Of a stretch of DNA of 64,000 nucleotides, positions 45,769 to 54,292 are shown piece by piece. The stretch comes from Phaeodactylibacter xiamenensis (GTDB lineage Bacteria > Bacteroidota > Bacteroidia > Chitinophagales > Saprospiraceae). The notes beneath the pieces were generated by a model, which saw only the letters and a list, made by a program, of their open reading frames with translations, had not been told where the DNA came from and searched no databases. Each line of letters opens with the position of its first letter. Position 1 is the first letter of the stretch. The position numbers and the translations under genes were made by a program. Where the stretch lies: contig NZ_JPOS01000082.1 in NCBI RefSeq assembly GCF_000759025.1, positions 1-64,000 on the forward strand. The letters are read 5' to 3'.

Positions 45769-47955
45769 ATGGCCAAACACCATGAAACCCAGCCAGAAAA
45801 TCAGCAGCCGTTAGCAGCATTCGCTTTCCGCCGTGATGGCAGCCTGCTCTGCAAAGGAAAAATCGAAGACGGCAATACTGTTTACTTTGATGCTGATAGC
45901 AGATCACTAAGGCACTCCCGGGTTTTCATCCTCCCTGAGCCCGAAACAGGCATTCCGCTTACCAGCCTCAGCATCGAGCGGTTAGAAAGGCGTCAGGCCT
46001 TCGAACCTCGTCTGCGATTTAATGAAAATGGCGGATTGATCTTTGAGCGTATTCCTGAACGCATTCGTGAAATCTGGTGGTGGCGCCGTTGCTGTATCCG
46101 GGGCCGTATCACCAACCGGGCATCTGTAGAAGGGCAGCTGGAAACCTACCCGGCCTGCAATGCCATCGTGCACATTTGCGAAGTAGACCGTATCCGATGG
46201 TGGATTGACCGCATTGACTCCGATTTGCTCGAACGGCTGCGAGGCGATTTGCTGGAGCGCATTCCTATCCCCATTCCAGAGCCACCCCGGCCATTGCCTG
46301 ACCCACCGCCATTCCGGCCTGAATTTGGGCTGGAGCTGTTGCAAAATGCTAGTTCAAACATTTCTGTCAACCGGATGCCACAAGCAGCCCTGGAAAGCCC
46401 CGCTCAGCTTCAGCTGCTGCATCAGCAAATTCAGCGGGTGGACGCAGTGCAGTTCAGGAATATCCTGGCAGATCATTTCGCCCACTTTTTTCCTTATTTC
46501 TGCACTTTTCCTTACCTCTGGCCATGGCTGTACCGTTGCGATGAAGTAGCTGTAGTGGAGACTGATCAGAACGGGCGGTTTGAAGCCTGCATTTGGCATC
46601 AGGGCGATCAGCCGGATGTCTATGTGTGGTTGGAATATCCTTTGGATGGTGGAAACGTCACGGTGCACCGCCCTCGCGTACCCTGTGCTACGTACTGGGA
46701 CTACGACTGCGGAGAAGACATCAATATCCAGCTTTCAGATAGCCGCATTCCGCCGGTATGTGGAGGTATTCTGGAGGGAACCTCAGTGGCTATCCGGAGT
46801 ATTGGCACGCATGTTTCGCCTTTGCATATTGACCAGAGACTTACTAATACCATTACTTTGCCAGGAGACGGTAATTTCCGGACCGTTGGGCTAACCAGCT
46901 ATGCAACACAGGGACTGGGGAGCTATAGCCCTCAACTCACTAACCAATTTGTTCGCCCCTTTACGGGTAATATACCCATCTACGCGCAGTTTGGAGAAGG
47001 GCTTCCCGCCACTAATATTCACTATTTTCAGGTGCAGTACCGGCGGACACATAATGCGGGGTTGCTTACCCTTATCAATCCTTCAGATCTGAATTCAGGT
47101 TGGAAGACATTGGAAAGTGGTGCGCTCAATCGGCGCTATGTTTTGCAGGATGGTTTGGACTTCAAATATGAATACTATAATCTCGGGCCTTTTGAGGTTA
47201 ACGGAGCGCGGGTATACCGCATCCCGCCTCTGGACCCGAAACTGCCTGGCATAGATGGTCAGCCGGCTTCTTCAGACCCTACGGCACGTTGGTCGCGTTA
47301 TGACAGCGTGGCTATTGCACGGATTAACACCAACCTCCTTGAAGAGGATGGCCTGTATGAATTCCGAGTCCGTTTTTTGGATCAAAATGGCGACCTGGCC
47401 AATGTCAATCCATACTTTTTCCGGGTTCCAGATCCTGAAGATGTTAACGCTACCATGGCAGCGCCCAATCTATACATTCGTCAAATTGGGGCCGATGCAG
47501 TTTTCCAGTTTAGGATGAGGGTGGATAACCTTAGACCGGCATTGGGTATTTTCGGGGTTTCGCTGGATGGCGATTTCAGCGCAATGACCGATTGTGGCTT
47601 TTTGGCCTATCAGTCTGTAAGCCAGCAGGTGGGCCTTTCCTTTAGGGCCAGCCACCCCCGCGGGTTCGGGCTCTTTAACTTCAATGTAGAACGAGGCCGG
47701 CGAAACAGCCTGTTCAACCATTTCACTCTTGGCGATGCCAGAGGCGTGGTCACTGGAAGCAAAGCACCATATACCCTTGGGCCAGATGGCATTTACCGGG
47801 CTTCCTTCTCTATCGCGGCATTACTGGCTGGTTGTGGAGACAAAGCTGCTTTTTCGGAAAGCTTAACTGCAGTGGGACTGCACACAGATGGCACCCACGC
47901 CGGCAACTTCTACCGCAACACCGTAAGCAATGCTTTTGCCATAGCGCCTCAGTAG
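45769..47955 (+). CDS. Large protein with TTR-like module, unknown function
   Basis: ATG at 45769, 728 residues, no signal peptide (MAKHHETQPENQQPLAAFAF). From about 105: EIWWWRRCCIRGRITNRASV, VEGQLETYPACNAIVHICEVDR, which looks like a transthyretin/carboxypeptidase-regulatory beta module. A proline-rich linker with IPIPIPEPPRPLPDPPPF (about 180-197) follows, then a helical segment (ADHFAHFFPYFCTFPYLWPW) and a second beta module (VVETDQNGRFEACIWHQGDQ). The C-terminal half repeats strand-loop units around RIPPLDPKLPGIDGQPAS and ends FAIAPQ. I recall relatives in Bacteroidota annotated only as hypothetical. Without a signal it may be cytoplasmic or a cargo of a specialised secretion machine; neither is shown. 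Confidence 0.6.
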   Translation: MAKHHETQPENQQPLAAFAFRRDGSLLCKGKIEDGNTVYFDADSRSLRHSRVFILPEPETGIPLTSLSIERLERRQAFEPRLRFNENGGLIFERIPERIREIWWWRRCCIRGRITNRASVEGQLETYPACNAIVHICEVDRIRWWIDRIDSDLLERLRGDLLERIPIPIPEPPRPLPDPPPFRPEFGLELLQNASSNISVNRMPQAALESPAQLQLLHQQIQRVDAVQFRNILADHFAHFFPYFCTFPYLWPWLYRCDEVAVVETDQNGRFEACIWHQGDQPDVYVWLEYPLDGGNVTVHRPRVPCATYWDYDCGEDINIQLSDSRIPPVCGGILEGTSVAIRSIGTHVSPLHIDQRLTNTITLPGDGNFRTVGLTSYATQGLGSYSPQLTNQFVRPFTGNIPIYAQFGEGLPATNIHYFQVQYRRTHNAGLLTLINPSDLNSGWKTLESGALNRRYVLQDGLDFKYEYYNLGPFEVNGARVYRIPPLDPKLPGIDGQPASSDPTARWSRYDSVAIARINTNLLEEDGLYEFRVRFLDQNGDLANVNPYFFRVPDPEDVNATMAAPNLYIRQIGADAVFQFRMRVDNLRPALGIFGVSLDGDFSAMTDCGFLAYQSVSQQVGLSFRASHPRGFGLFNFNVERGRRNSLFNHFTLGDARGVVTGSKAPYTLGPDGIYRASFSIAALLAGCGDKAAFSESLTAVGLHTDGTHAGNFYRNTVSNAFAIAPQ

Positions 47956-48069
47956 GATTGCAACACTACTGGCTGGCTTCACTCGCTTCCTGCTTTCGAA
48001 CATGGTAGTATTTAGTAGGTTAAGAGGGTGAAGCCATTTTGGCTGTAACACCAAAAAACAGAAACGATT

Positions 48070-48636
48070 ATGAAAACAATGATTAAAATGTTGTTTACCC
48101 TTGCATTGATCAGTCTGATCAGTTGCGATGTAGACCAAACCCAGGAAGGCGAAATGCCTGATGTGGATGTAAACGTTGAGGAAGGTGAAATGCCGGAATA
48201 CGACGTAGACTGGGCAGATGTTGATGTGAATACCACCACCCGTACGATCGAAGTGCCCAAGGTGGTCGTTGTTATGGAAGAAGAACACGTAGAAGTACCC
48301 GTTGTGGACGTTGACATGCCCAATGAGGAAAAAGAAGAACGCACTATTATGGTGGAAGCTCAGGTAGCGGAAACCAGCCATGAAATAGAGATTGAAGGCA
48401 TTTATGCCTCCAAAAACCGCTTGATAGTAGTTTCTGAACTGGAAAGTACCGGCCAGGATCTGCAAAAACAGACCATGCGTGTTTCAGACCAGATTGTGCT
48501 GAATGCGCCAGACCTTGATGTGAAGCACTACATCATTGGCGAAAAGCCGCGGGGAGATTTTAACAACCAGTACACTTATATCTCCAGCAAGTCTGAAATT
48601 GCTGATAAGTTAAGCAAAGCAACAGAAATATTGTAA
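48070..48636 (+). CDS. Acidic Val/Asp-rich lipoprotein
   Basis: 188 residues. Signal MKTMIKMLFTLALISLISC with lipidation Cys19. The mature N-terminus is a run of acidic repeats (GEMPDVDVNV, GEMPEYDVDW, ADVDVNTTT), then VPKVVVVMEEEHVEVPVVDV, very acidic with alternating valines. The second half is less biased (IYASKNRLIVVSELESTGQD, IIGEKPRGDFNNQYTYISSK). No known domain recognised. Precedes a Pmp3-type gene by 19 bases, in the same direction. Confidence 0.65.
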   Translation: MKTMIKMLFTLALISLISCDVDQTQEGEMPDVDVNVEEGEMPEYDVDWADVDVNTTTRTIEVPKVVVVMEEEHVEVPVVDVDMPNEEKEERTIMVEAQVAETSHEIEIEGIYASKNRLIVVSELESTGQDLQKQTMRVSDQIVLNAPDLDVKHYIIGEKPRGDFNNQYTYISSKSEIADKLSKATEIL

Positions 48637-48655
48637 ACCCCAAAACGAAATAATT

Positions 48656-48826
48656 ATGTCAACCCTCTCCGGCAACAAAGTACTACTGGTTATTTTGGCC
48701 ATCATATTCCCTCCACTTGGCGTAGGGCTTCATACCGGGCTTGCCTCAGCGTTTTGGATAAGCCTGGTGCTGACGCTGTTGTTTTACCTTCCGGGGTTCA
48801 TTTACGCGCTGTGGGTCATTCTTTAA
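48656..48826 (+). CDS. Pmp3/YqaE-family small membrane protein
   Basis: 56 residues. LVILAIIFPPLGVGLHTGLA, then a second helix SLVLTLLFYLPGFIYALWVIL, is the two-helix Pmp3/YqaE pattern with the PPLGV turn and the G-x-I-Y-A-L-W-V end. Family members affect membrane potential or are stress-induced. Start ATG at 48656 follows 19 bases after the acidic lipoprotein; a terminator begins 30 bases after the stop. Confidence 0.88.
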   Translation: MSTLSGNKVLLVILAIIFPPLGVGLHTGLASAFWISLVLTLLFYLPGFIYALWVIL

Positions 48827-48856
48827 GAAGAAATAATCCATGAACATATTGGACTG

Positions 48857-48891
48857 CCGCCAGCTTTGGAATCAAGGCTGGCGGTTTTTTT
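48857..48891 (+). terminator. Terminator after the Pmp3 gene, shared with the convergent pgm gene
   Basis: CCGCCAGC (48857-48864) pairs with GCTGGCGG (48877-48884), followed by seven T. The T-run overlaps the stop codon of pgm on the opposite strand. Confidence 0.92.
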
Positions 48892-50530
48892 AACTAATGA
48901 CGCCATTTACCACGCTTTGTGCTTCCTCCTGCAGCTGCTTCAGGTGGCCCTCGCCTTTGAAGCTTTCCGCATAAATCTTGTAGATATTTTCGGTTCCGGA
49001 AGGGCGTGCGGCAAACCAGCCGTTCTCAGTAGCTACCTTTAGCCCGCCGATTGCAGCACCATTGCCTGGTGCTTCTGTCAGTATGGCATCAATAGGTTCA
49101 CCCGCTAATGTGGAGGAGGTGATCTGATCGGCTGATAGCTTCTTCAGCTTGTCTTTTTGATCCGGCGTTGCTGGCGCATCAATGCGTGCATATACCGGCG
49201 CACCGTATGCTGCTGTGAACTCATCGTATATTTCACCCGGATCCTTGCCAGTTGTAGCCGTGATTTCACCAGCCAGCAGCGCAGCGATGATGCCATCTTT
49301 ATCAGTAGACCACACCTTGCCGTTGCGGTCCAGAAAAGAGGCACCGGCGCTTTCTTCTCCACCGAAGCCCAGGCTGCCGTCAAACAATCCGTCCACAAAC
49401 CATTTAAAGCCTACAGGGACTTCCACCAGTTTTCGGCCAAGTTTCTTCGCCACACGGTCTATCATTTGGCTGCTCACCAAGGTCTTCCCAATACCTGTAT
49501 CTGGCGACCAGCCGGGTCGGTGCCGGAAGAGGAAATCTATAGCCACAGCGAGGTAGTGATTGGGCTGTATCAATCCCTGGCTGCGGGTCACGATACCATG
49601 CCGGTCGTAGTCGGTATCACAGGCTACGGCTACTGCAAAGCGGTCTTTGAGTGCGAGCAGCCGCTGCATAGCGTAAGCAGAGGAGGGGTCCATACGCACC
49701 TTCCCATCCCAGTCCAGCGACATAAACCGGAAAGTTTGGTCTACTTGTGTATCGACAATATTCAAATTGATATTGTAACGGTCGGCAATGCGCTCCCAGT
49801 AGCGGACACCAGCGCCGCCCAGGGGGTCCACACCGATTTCCAGTCCTGCGCTCCGGATAGCCTCCAGGTCAATTACCTGATCGAGATCGGCGGTGTAGGC
49901 ATCCAGGTAGTCGTAGGTCTTCGTTGTGGAGGCTTTCAGAGCTTTCTGCAAAGGTTGCCTTTTGACTTCCTTAAGACCGTTTTCCAGAATTTCATTGGCT
50001 TTAGCCTCAATCCATGCGGTGACGCTTCCCTCCGCTGGCCCGCCGTTGGTCATATTGTATTTGAATCCTCCGTCCTGTGGCGGGTTGTGCGAAGGCGTTA
50101 TAATGATCCCATCTGCGAGTCCGCTTGTCCGCCCGGCGTTGTAGGTCAGAATGGCGTGGCTGACCGCAGGGGTAGGCGCATACTCATTATTGGCGGCAAT
50201 CATCGTTGGCACTTCGTTGCCCGCCAGGACCTCCAGGGCGGTAGCCTGCGCGGGTTCCGAAAGTGCGTGCGTGTCCATGCCCATAAATACGGGTCCGGTG
50301 ATGCCCTCCTTATGGCGATAGAGGCAGATGGCTTGTGTGGTCGCCAGAATGTGGTCTTCATTGAAAGAGGCTGTAAGCGAGGAGCCCCGGTGGCCAGAGG
50401 TGCCAAAGGAAACCCGCTGCGTACGTTCTGCGGGGTTCGGCTTATCCGTAAAGTATTGGGTAATCAGGCGGGGGAGGTTAACGAGTTCGCCAGTGGTGGC
50501 CGGCTTACCGGCATTAGGATGGAGTGCCAT
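48890..50530 (-). CDS. pgm: Alpha-phosphoglucomutase
   Basis: 546 residues, as for the E. coli Pgm type. [13 protein letters not shown] near the start, the phosphoserine loop [12 protein letters not shown] (Ser147), the metal loop [32 protein letters not shown] for sugar recognition and [18 protein letters not shown] for phosphate binding are all present. Interconverts glucose-1-phosphate and glucose-6-phosphate. Monocistronic; shares the terminator with the convergent Pmp3 gene. Confidence 0.97.
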   Translation of the reverse strand: MALHPNAGKPATTGELVNLPRLITQYFTDKPNPAERTQRVSFGTSGHRGSSLTASFNEDHILATTQAICLYRHKEGITGPVFMGMDTHALSEPAQATALEVLAGNEVPTMIAANNEYAPTPAVSHAILTYNAGRTSGLADGIIITPSHNPPQDGGFKYNMTNGGPAEGSVTAWIEAKANEILENGLKEVKRQPLQKALKASTTKTYDYLDAYTADLDQVIDLEAIRSAGLEIGVDPLGGAGVRYWERIADRYNINLNIVDTQVDQTFRFMSLDWDGKVRMDPSSAYAMQRLLALKDRFAVAVACDTDYDRHGIVTRSQGLIQPNHYLAVAIDFLFRHRPGWSPDTGIGKTLVSSQMIDRVAKKLGRKLVEVPVGFKWFVDGLFDGSLGFGGEESAGASFLDRNGKVWSTDKDGIIAALLAGEITATTGKDPGEIYDEFTAAYGAPVYARIDAPATPDQKDKLKKLSADQITSSTLAGEPIDAILTEAPGNGAAIGGLKVATENGWFAARPSGTENIYKIYAESFKGEGHLKQLQEEAQSVVNGVIS

Positions 50531-50681
50531 GAGCTGGTTTGGGTTTGGTTGAGCTTAAAAATAGGGGACAGGGGGCGGGTGTGCAAGTTTTTCTGAATGT
50601 CGGCGCTTTTAATTTCTGCGCATACCATCAATTAAGGTATGTACTTGCTCGGAATTTGAAATGAAGATCTATTTTTAAAAA

Positions 50682-51107
50682 TTACCTCGGGGGATGCATG
50701 TGTATTTGTTGCAGGATTCTTCGTACACTAATGAGTTGAGCTCGATTTAATTTAAGGGCCTGTATTGTAGCTCTGCCGGTAGGTGTTAATCCCTTTAGGT
50801 AGAGAGGGTTTCTGTCCCATGCAAAATGAGTTTTCCACTGATCTGCCCTCGGGTTATAAATAGGGACTTTTTTATCTGAAATATTGTCTACAGCCTCTGT
50901 TTTGTTGTATTTATGGCTATTGCAGCCTCTGCATGATAGGGCTAAGTTTTCCGGAGTCGAAAGTCCTTTTTTTGAAAGCGGAATAATATGTTCTATCTCG
51001 AAAGGTTGAGTGGAGATTTCCATAGGTGTAAGGCAGTATTCACAACGACTTACAGCTCTGGTTTCCACCAACTGGCGCAGTTCATGTGAGTGAGAATTTC
51101 TACTCAT
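50682..51107 (-). CDS. HNH endonuclease
   Basis: 141 residues. HNH motif with zinc knuckles: C22-x-x-C25 (SRCEYC), FEIEHIIPLSKKG with His40, PENLALSCRGCNSHK with Asn54, Cys59, Cys62 and His65. Standalone HNH, no restriction or intein domain. Its start lies inside the end of the preceding small gene (eight-base overlap), so the two are translated together. This pair, small helical protein plus HNH, is seen widely in cyanobacteria and Bacteroidota, possibly as a mobile or toxin-like unit; the role is not established. Confidence 0.92.
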   Translation of the reverse strand: MSRNSHSHELRQLVETRAVSRCEYCLTPMEISTQPFEIEHIIPLSKKGLSTPENLALSCRGCNSHKYNKTEAVDNISDKKVPIYNPRADQWKTHFAWDRNPLYLKGLTPTGRATIQALKLNRAQLISVRRILQQIHMHPPR

Positions 51108-51516
51108 CTGTTAATGAGGGATTTTCAATACCCAAGTCCTGTTTTAGCTTTTTTATGGTAATTCCACGCAGAGCGGCTAGTTCAGCGATTGCCTCCAGCC
51201 AATCAGCATTATGTTTTTCGGTTTGCTCTACCAGTCTGGTCAACTCTGCATGCTCTTCCGGAAGTATGGTCTCGTCTTGTAGTTTCTTATATAAGTCATC
51301 ATAGCGGCGCTGTGCTTTGATAGGAAACCCCTGGTAAATTTTATCCAATAAAGCTAATTCTTTGTCTGAGGGTTTAGGGGATTTACGGCGGGCTATGATA
51401 TGATTAAGTGCCTCAGAGAACTTTTCAAGGCTATCTAAATCCATTTCAGATAGCCCTTTAAGCAGTTCGTCTGCTTCCAGCTTAATATCCTTTTTAATCT
51501 CAATAGTACGCATCAA
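51100..51516 (-). CDS. Helical partner protein of the HNH nuclease
   Basis: 138 residues, no signal peptide, mostly charged helices: LLKGLSEMDLDSLEKFSEAL, then LLDKIYQGFPIKAQRRYDDL, LQDETILPEEHAELTRLVEQ and LAALRGITIKKLKQDLGI. The P-x-x-x-Q-R-R-Y and E-H-x-E-L pattern is shared by a family found before HNH genes. It overlaps the HNH gene by eight bases. An antitoxin or specificity role is only an inference from gene order. Confidence 0.75.
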   Translation of the reverse strand: MMRTIEIKKDIKLEADELLKGLSEMDLDSLEKFSEALNHIIARRKSPKPSDKELALLDKIYQGFPIKAQRRYDDLYKKLQDETILPEEHAELTRLVEQTEKHNADWLEAIAELAALRGITIKKLKQDLGIENPSLTDE

Positions 51517-51585
51517 TTCATTTTAGGTAAAAATACGGTTTAATGGGCTAATTGGCAAGGGCTCAATTTTATTGAACTAATCAAA

Positions 51586-51617
51586 TAAAAAAGCCCGGCT
51601 GCAACTGCAACCAGGCT
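51586..51617 (-). terminator. Terminator of the tRNA-Leu operon
   Basis: On the minus strand AGCCTGGTTGCA pairs with the mirrored arm (two mismatches in twelve) and is followed by a run of T, seen as A at 51586-51592 on the plus strand. It follows the tRNA-Leu(CAG) gene. Confidence 0.75.
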
Positions 51618-51624
51618 TTCGGGG

Positions 51625-51708
51625 TGCCCGCGAGAGGACTCGAACCTCCACGTCCGTAAGGACACATGAACCTGAATCATGCACGTCTACCAATTCCGCC
51701 ACGCGGGC
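51625..51708 (-). tRNA. tRNA-Leu (CAG)
   Basis: 84 nt. Acceptor GCCCGCG pairs with CGCGGGC, discriminator A; D-arm GGCGGAATTGGTAGACG; anticodon stem CATGA/TCATG with loop TTCAGGT giving CAG; long variable arm as in class II leucine tRNAs; T-arm GAGGTTCGAGTCCTC. CCA is not encoded (ACCC follows). Confidence 0.96.
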
Positions 51709-51721
51709 TTATAATTATTAT

Positions 51722-51772
51722 CAACGGGATAAATTGCTCTTCCCGCCTTACACTACTTCGTACCGACGGCGG
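51722..51772. repeat. Direct repeat copy 1 (tRNA-Leu 3'-edge duplicate)
   Basis: 51 bases, 49 identical to 51823-51873, offset 101. The part from about 51761 matches the last 11 bases of tRNA-Leu(CAA) and the bases after it. Confidence 0.9.
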
Positions 51773-51822
51773 TCATTCCCGTTAGTGCATCCGTAAGGTC
51801 GCTGCGCTTCCAACAGCTGCAA

Positions 51823-51873
51823 CAACGGGATAAACTTCTCTTCCCGCCTTACACTACTTCGTACCGACGGCGG
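51823..51873. repeat. Direct repeat copy 2, overlapping the 3' end of tRNA-Leu(CAA)
   Basis: Second copy; its right 12 bases lie inside the tRNA. The arrangement (tRNA 3' end plus flank duplicated downstream of the tRNA) is like an attachment-site scar, but only 101 bases separate the copies. Confidence 0.9.
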
Positions 51874-51945
51874 GAATCGAACCCGCACTCTGTTGCCAGA
51901 ACTGGATTTTGAATCCAGCGCGTCTACCAATTCCGCCACGTCGGC
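51862..51945 (-). tRNA. tRNA-Leu (CAA)
   Basis: 84 nt. Acceptor GCCGACG pairs with CGTCGGT, so the first pair is G-U instead of G-C; discriminator A. Anticodon stem CTGGA/TCCAG with loop TTCAAAA giving CAA; long variable arm; T-arm GCGGGTTCGATTCCCGC. CCA is not encoded. Transcribed ahead of tRNA-Leu(CAG). Confidence 0.95.
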
Positions 51946-52090
51946 ATAAGATTGCCGATCAATCGGCGCTGCAATGCTTTAATTGCGGATGCAAATATAG
52001 AGCGGTATTTTGAATTTGTAAAGCAAATGGAGCGAAAAAAGTTTCAATAATAACGCTCCATTTGCTTTACGTCTGATAGTCAGTGTGTTC

Positions 52091-53431
52091 CTAACTAAAA
52101 AAACTGCGGATAATATCGAGCCCATTGGCATATAGGACCAGCCCAATTACAATCACAAACCCGACGATGGTGGCTCGCTCCAAAAACTTGTCACTGGGCT
52201 TACGGCCAGTGATCATTTCATAAAGGAGGAACATGACATGTCCGCCATCGAGTGCCGGGATAGGCAGGAGGTTCATAAAGGCCAGGATCAAAGACAGCAC
52301 CGCGGTCATTGTCCAAAAGCGCTCCCAGAGCCATTCGTTGCCAAACATGGAGCCAATGGTACCAAACCCACCCAGACTTTCCGATGCCTTGATGCGGCCA
52401 CGGAACATTTGCCCGAAGGCTTTTACCTGATCGCCCAGGAAAGTCCAGCCTTTTTGTACACCGGCTGGCATAGCTTGGGCAAAGCTGTATTCCTTACGTT
52501 TGGTGCCGAATAGCTCGCCTGCAAGTACCCGCTCTACCCCGATCATGCCGTTTTCCGTAGTGGTCAGGCTGAGCTGCAGGGTGTCAGAGGTATTCCGCAA
52601 AACAGTAAGATCTACTTCCACCCCATCTTTACCACGGATAGCTCTTGCAAAGTCGATAAACCAGGGCGTGGGCTGCCCATCCAGCCCTATAATCTGATCT
52701 TCGGGTTTGATGCCTGCTTTTTCTGCCGGGCCATCCTCCATTATATCTTTGATTTTGAAGGGCATACGTGGGTAAAAGAGCGCCTTGTTCTTGTATTCGT
52801 AGCTTGAGAGCAGCGTAACGTATTTGGGATCAATCGGGACTTCCACTTCCCGGCCTTCCCGCTCCACCGTGATCTTGTCGGCATTATTGATAATGATTTC
52901 GCGGACCACCAATCGGTCGTTGAATTGCTCATAAGGCTTACCAGCTATGCTAAGGATGTGGTCTCCATCGCGCAGCCCCATTTCCTGCCCCAGCGAATCT
53001 ACCTGAATACCGTATTCGAGGTTCTCGTTGGGCAGGTACTCTTGTCCGTATACCCAAAGCACAAAACCATAGAGCAGGAAGCCGAGAATAAAGTTAACTG
53101 TCACACCGCCCAGCATAATAATTAGCCGTTGCCAGGCCGGCTTGGAGCGGAACTCCCATGGCTGCGGTTCCTCGCTCATTTGTTCGGTATCGAAGCTCTC
53201 ATCGATCATACCGGAGATCTTGACATAGCCGCCCAGGGGCAGCCAGCCGATCCCGTACTCGGTTTCTCCAATTTGTTTCTTGTACAATTCAAACCATGGA
53301 TCAAAAAAGAGGTAGAATTTCTCCACACGGGTGCCAAACAGGCGAGCCGGTAGAAAGTGGCCCAGCTCATGCAGTACAATCAAAATAGAAAGGCTAAGCA
53401 TCAACTGCCCGCCCATAATTAGATAATCCAT
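52091..53431 (-). CDS. rseP: RIP metalloprotease RseP (site-2 protease)
   Basis: 446 residues with four predicted membrane helices. Zinc site HELGH at 21-25, and the third ligand in LLPIPALDGGHVMFLLYE. Two PDZ-like regions between (GLRDGDHILSIAGKPYEQ, EDGPAEKAGIKPEDQIIGL). The family cleaves membrane-bound anti-sigma factors and signal-peptide remnants. A candidate partner, an ECF sigma/anti-sigma pair, lies 8 kb away in the window, though linkage is not shown. Confidence 0.95.
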   Translation of the reverse strand: MDYLIMGGQLMLSLSILIVLHELGHFLPARLFGTRVEKFYLFFDPWFELYKKQIGETEYGIGWLPLGGYVKISGMIDESFDTEQMSEEPQPWEFRSKPAWQRLIIMLGGVTVNFILGFLLYGFVLWVYGQEYLPNENLEYGIQVDSLGQEMGLRDGDHILSIAGKPYEQFNDRLVVREIIINNADKITVEREGREVEVPIDPKYVTLLSSYEYKNKALFYPRMPFKIKDIMEDGPAEKAGIKPEDQIIGLDGQPTPWFIDFARAIRGKDGVEVDLTVLRNTSDTLQLSLTTTENGMIGVERVLAGELFGTKRKEYSFAQAMPAGVQKGWTFLGDQVKAFGQMFRGRIKASESLGGFGTIGSMFGNEWLWERFWTMTAVLSLILAFMNLLPIPALDGGHVMFLLYEMITGRKPSDKFLERATIVGFVIVIGLVLYANGLDIIRSFFS

Positions 53432-53584
53432 AAATTATTTTCTTCCTTGCAGGATGGTTAGTTTATCGAACAAAAGAACAGCTTCGTTCCGGTTATGTTG
53501 TTTAGGAGCGGGCAAAGGTAGTTAAATATTATATTAGCGCCGCAGATTTCAGGACGAAACGGACCGGAACAGCAAAGTTAGAAC

Positions 53585-54289
53585 ATGAATATTTTTTTTA
53601 CAGATCAGGTGAGGGGAGAGGTGGCTGCGCTTCCTGAAAGTGAAGCCCGGCATTGTATTCAGGTGCTTCGCCATAAAGTCGGCGACCGCATCCGCTTTAT
53701 AGACGGGCAGGGCGGGCTATACGAAGGGGAGATTGCTGAGGCAGGCAAAAAGACATGCCTGCTGAAGGTCATTTCTCATAAGGAAAACCACGGCAAACGC
53801 TCTTACCGGGTACACCTTGCAGTTGCTCCGACCAAAAACATCAGCCGGATGGAGTGGCTGCTGGAAAAAGCCACTGAAATTGGGTTAGATACCTTCACGC
53901 CCTTGCTATGCAGTCATTCCGAACGCCGGGTGCTGAAGATGGAGCGGCTGGAGAAAATTGTACTCTCCGCTGCAAAGCAGTCCGTTAAAGCCTATTTGCC
54001 CCAACTCAACCCCCTGATCGGGTTTGACGATTTTTTGGCAGAAACAGACCGGGAAGCTGACCGTTTCATCGCTTATTTAGGCAATGGCGTTAAGGGGGCC
54101 TTAAAACAAAACTACAAAGCCGGGCAAGACGTTTGTTTGTTGATTGGCCCGGAAGGCGGTTTCAGCCCGCAGGAAGCCGAGGCTGCTGCCGAGGCAGGAT
54201 TTACCCCTGTTACTTTAGGCGAAAGCCGCCTGCGGACTGAGACGGCAGCCCTTGTTGCCTGCCATACTATTCATCTATTAAATGCATAA
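53585..54289 (+). CDS. rsmE: 16S rRNA m3U1498 methyltransferase RsmE
   Basis: 234 residues. N-terminal PUA-like domain (EARHCIQVLRHKVGDRIRF) then SPOUT fold: PTKNISRMEWLLEKATEIGL, SHSERRVLKMERLEKIVLSA, AKQSVKAYLPQLNP, and the knot LLIGPEGGFSPQEAEAA ... VTLGESRLRTETAALVA. Methylates U1498 (E. coli numbering) in the decoding centre. Followed after three bases by the DUF4159 gene. Confidence 0.96.
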   Translation: MNIFFTDQVRGEVAALPESEARHCIQVLRHKVGDRIRFIDGQGGLYEGEIAEAGKKTCLLKVISHKENHGKRSYRVHLAVAPTKNISRMEWLLEKATEIGLDTFTPLLCSHSERRVLKMERLEKIVLSAAKQSVKAYLPQLNPLIGFDDFLAETDREADRFIAYLGNGVKGALKQNYKAGQDVCLLIGPEGGFSPQEAEAAAEAGFTPVTLGESRLRTETAALVACHTIHLLNA

Positions 54290-54292
54290 TCC

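Noticed and set aside
49157-50596. 479-codon frame on the plus strand opposite pgm
   Set aside because: Antisense shadow of a well-conserved gene; the translated product has no recognisable features.
51722-51772. A third, degraded tRNA
   Set aside because: Only about 11 bases match the tRNA; no anticodon arm or D-arm, so it is a flank duplication, not a pseudo-tRNA.
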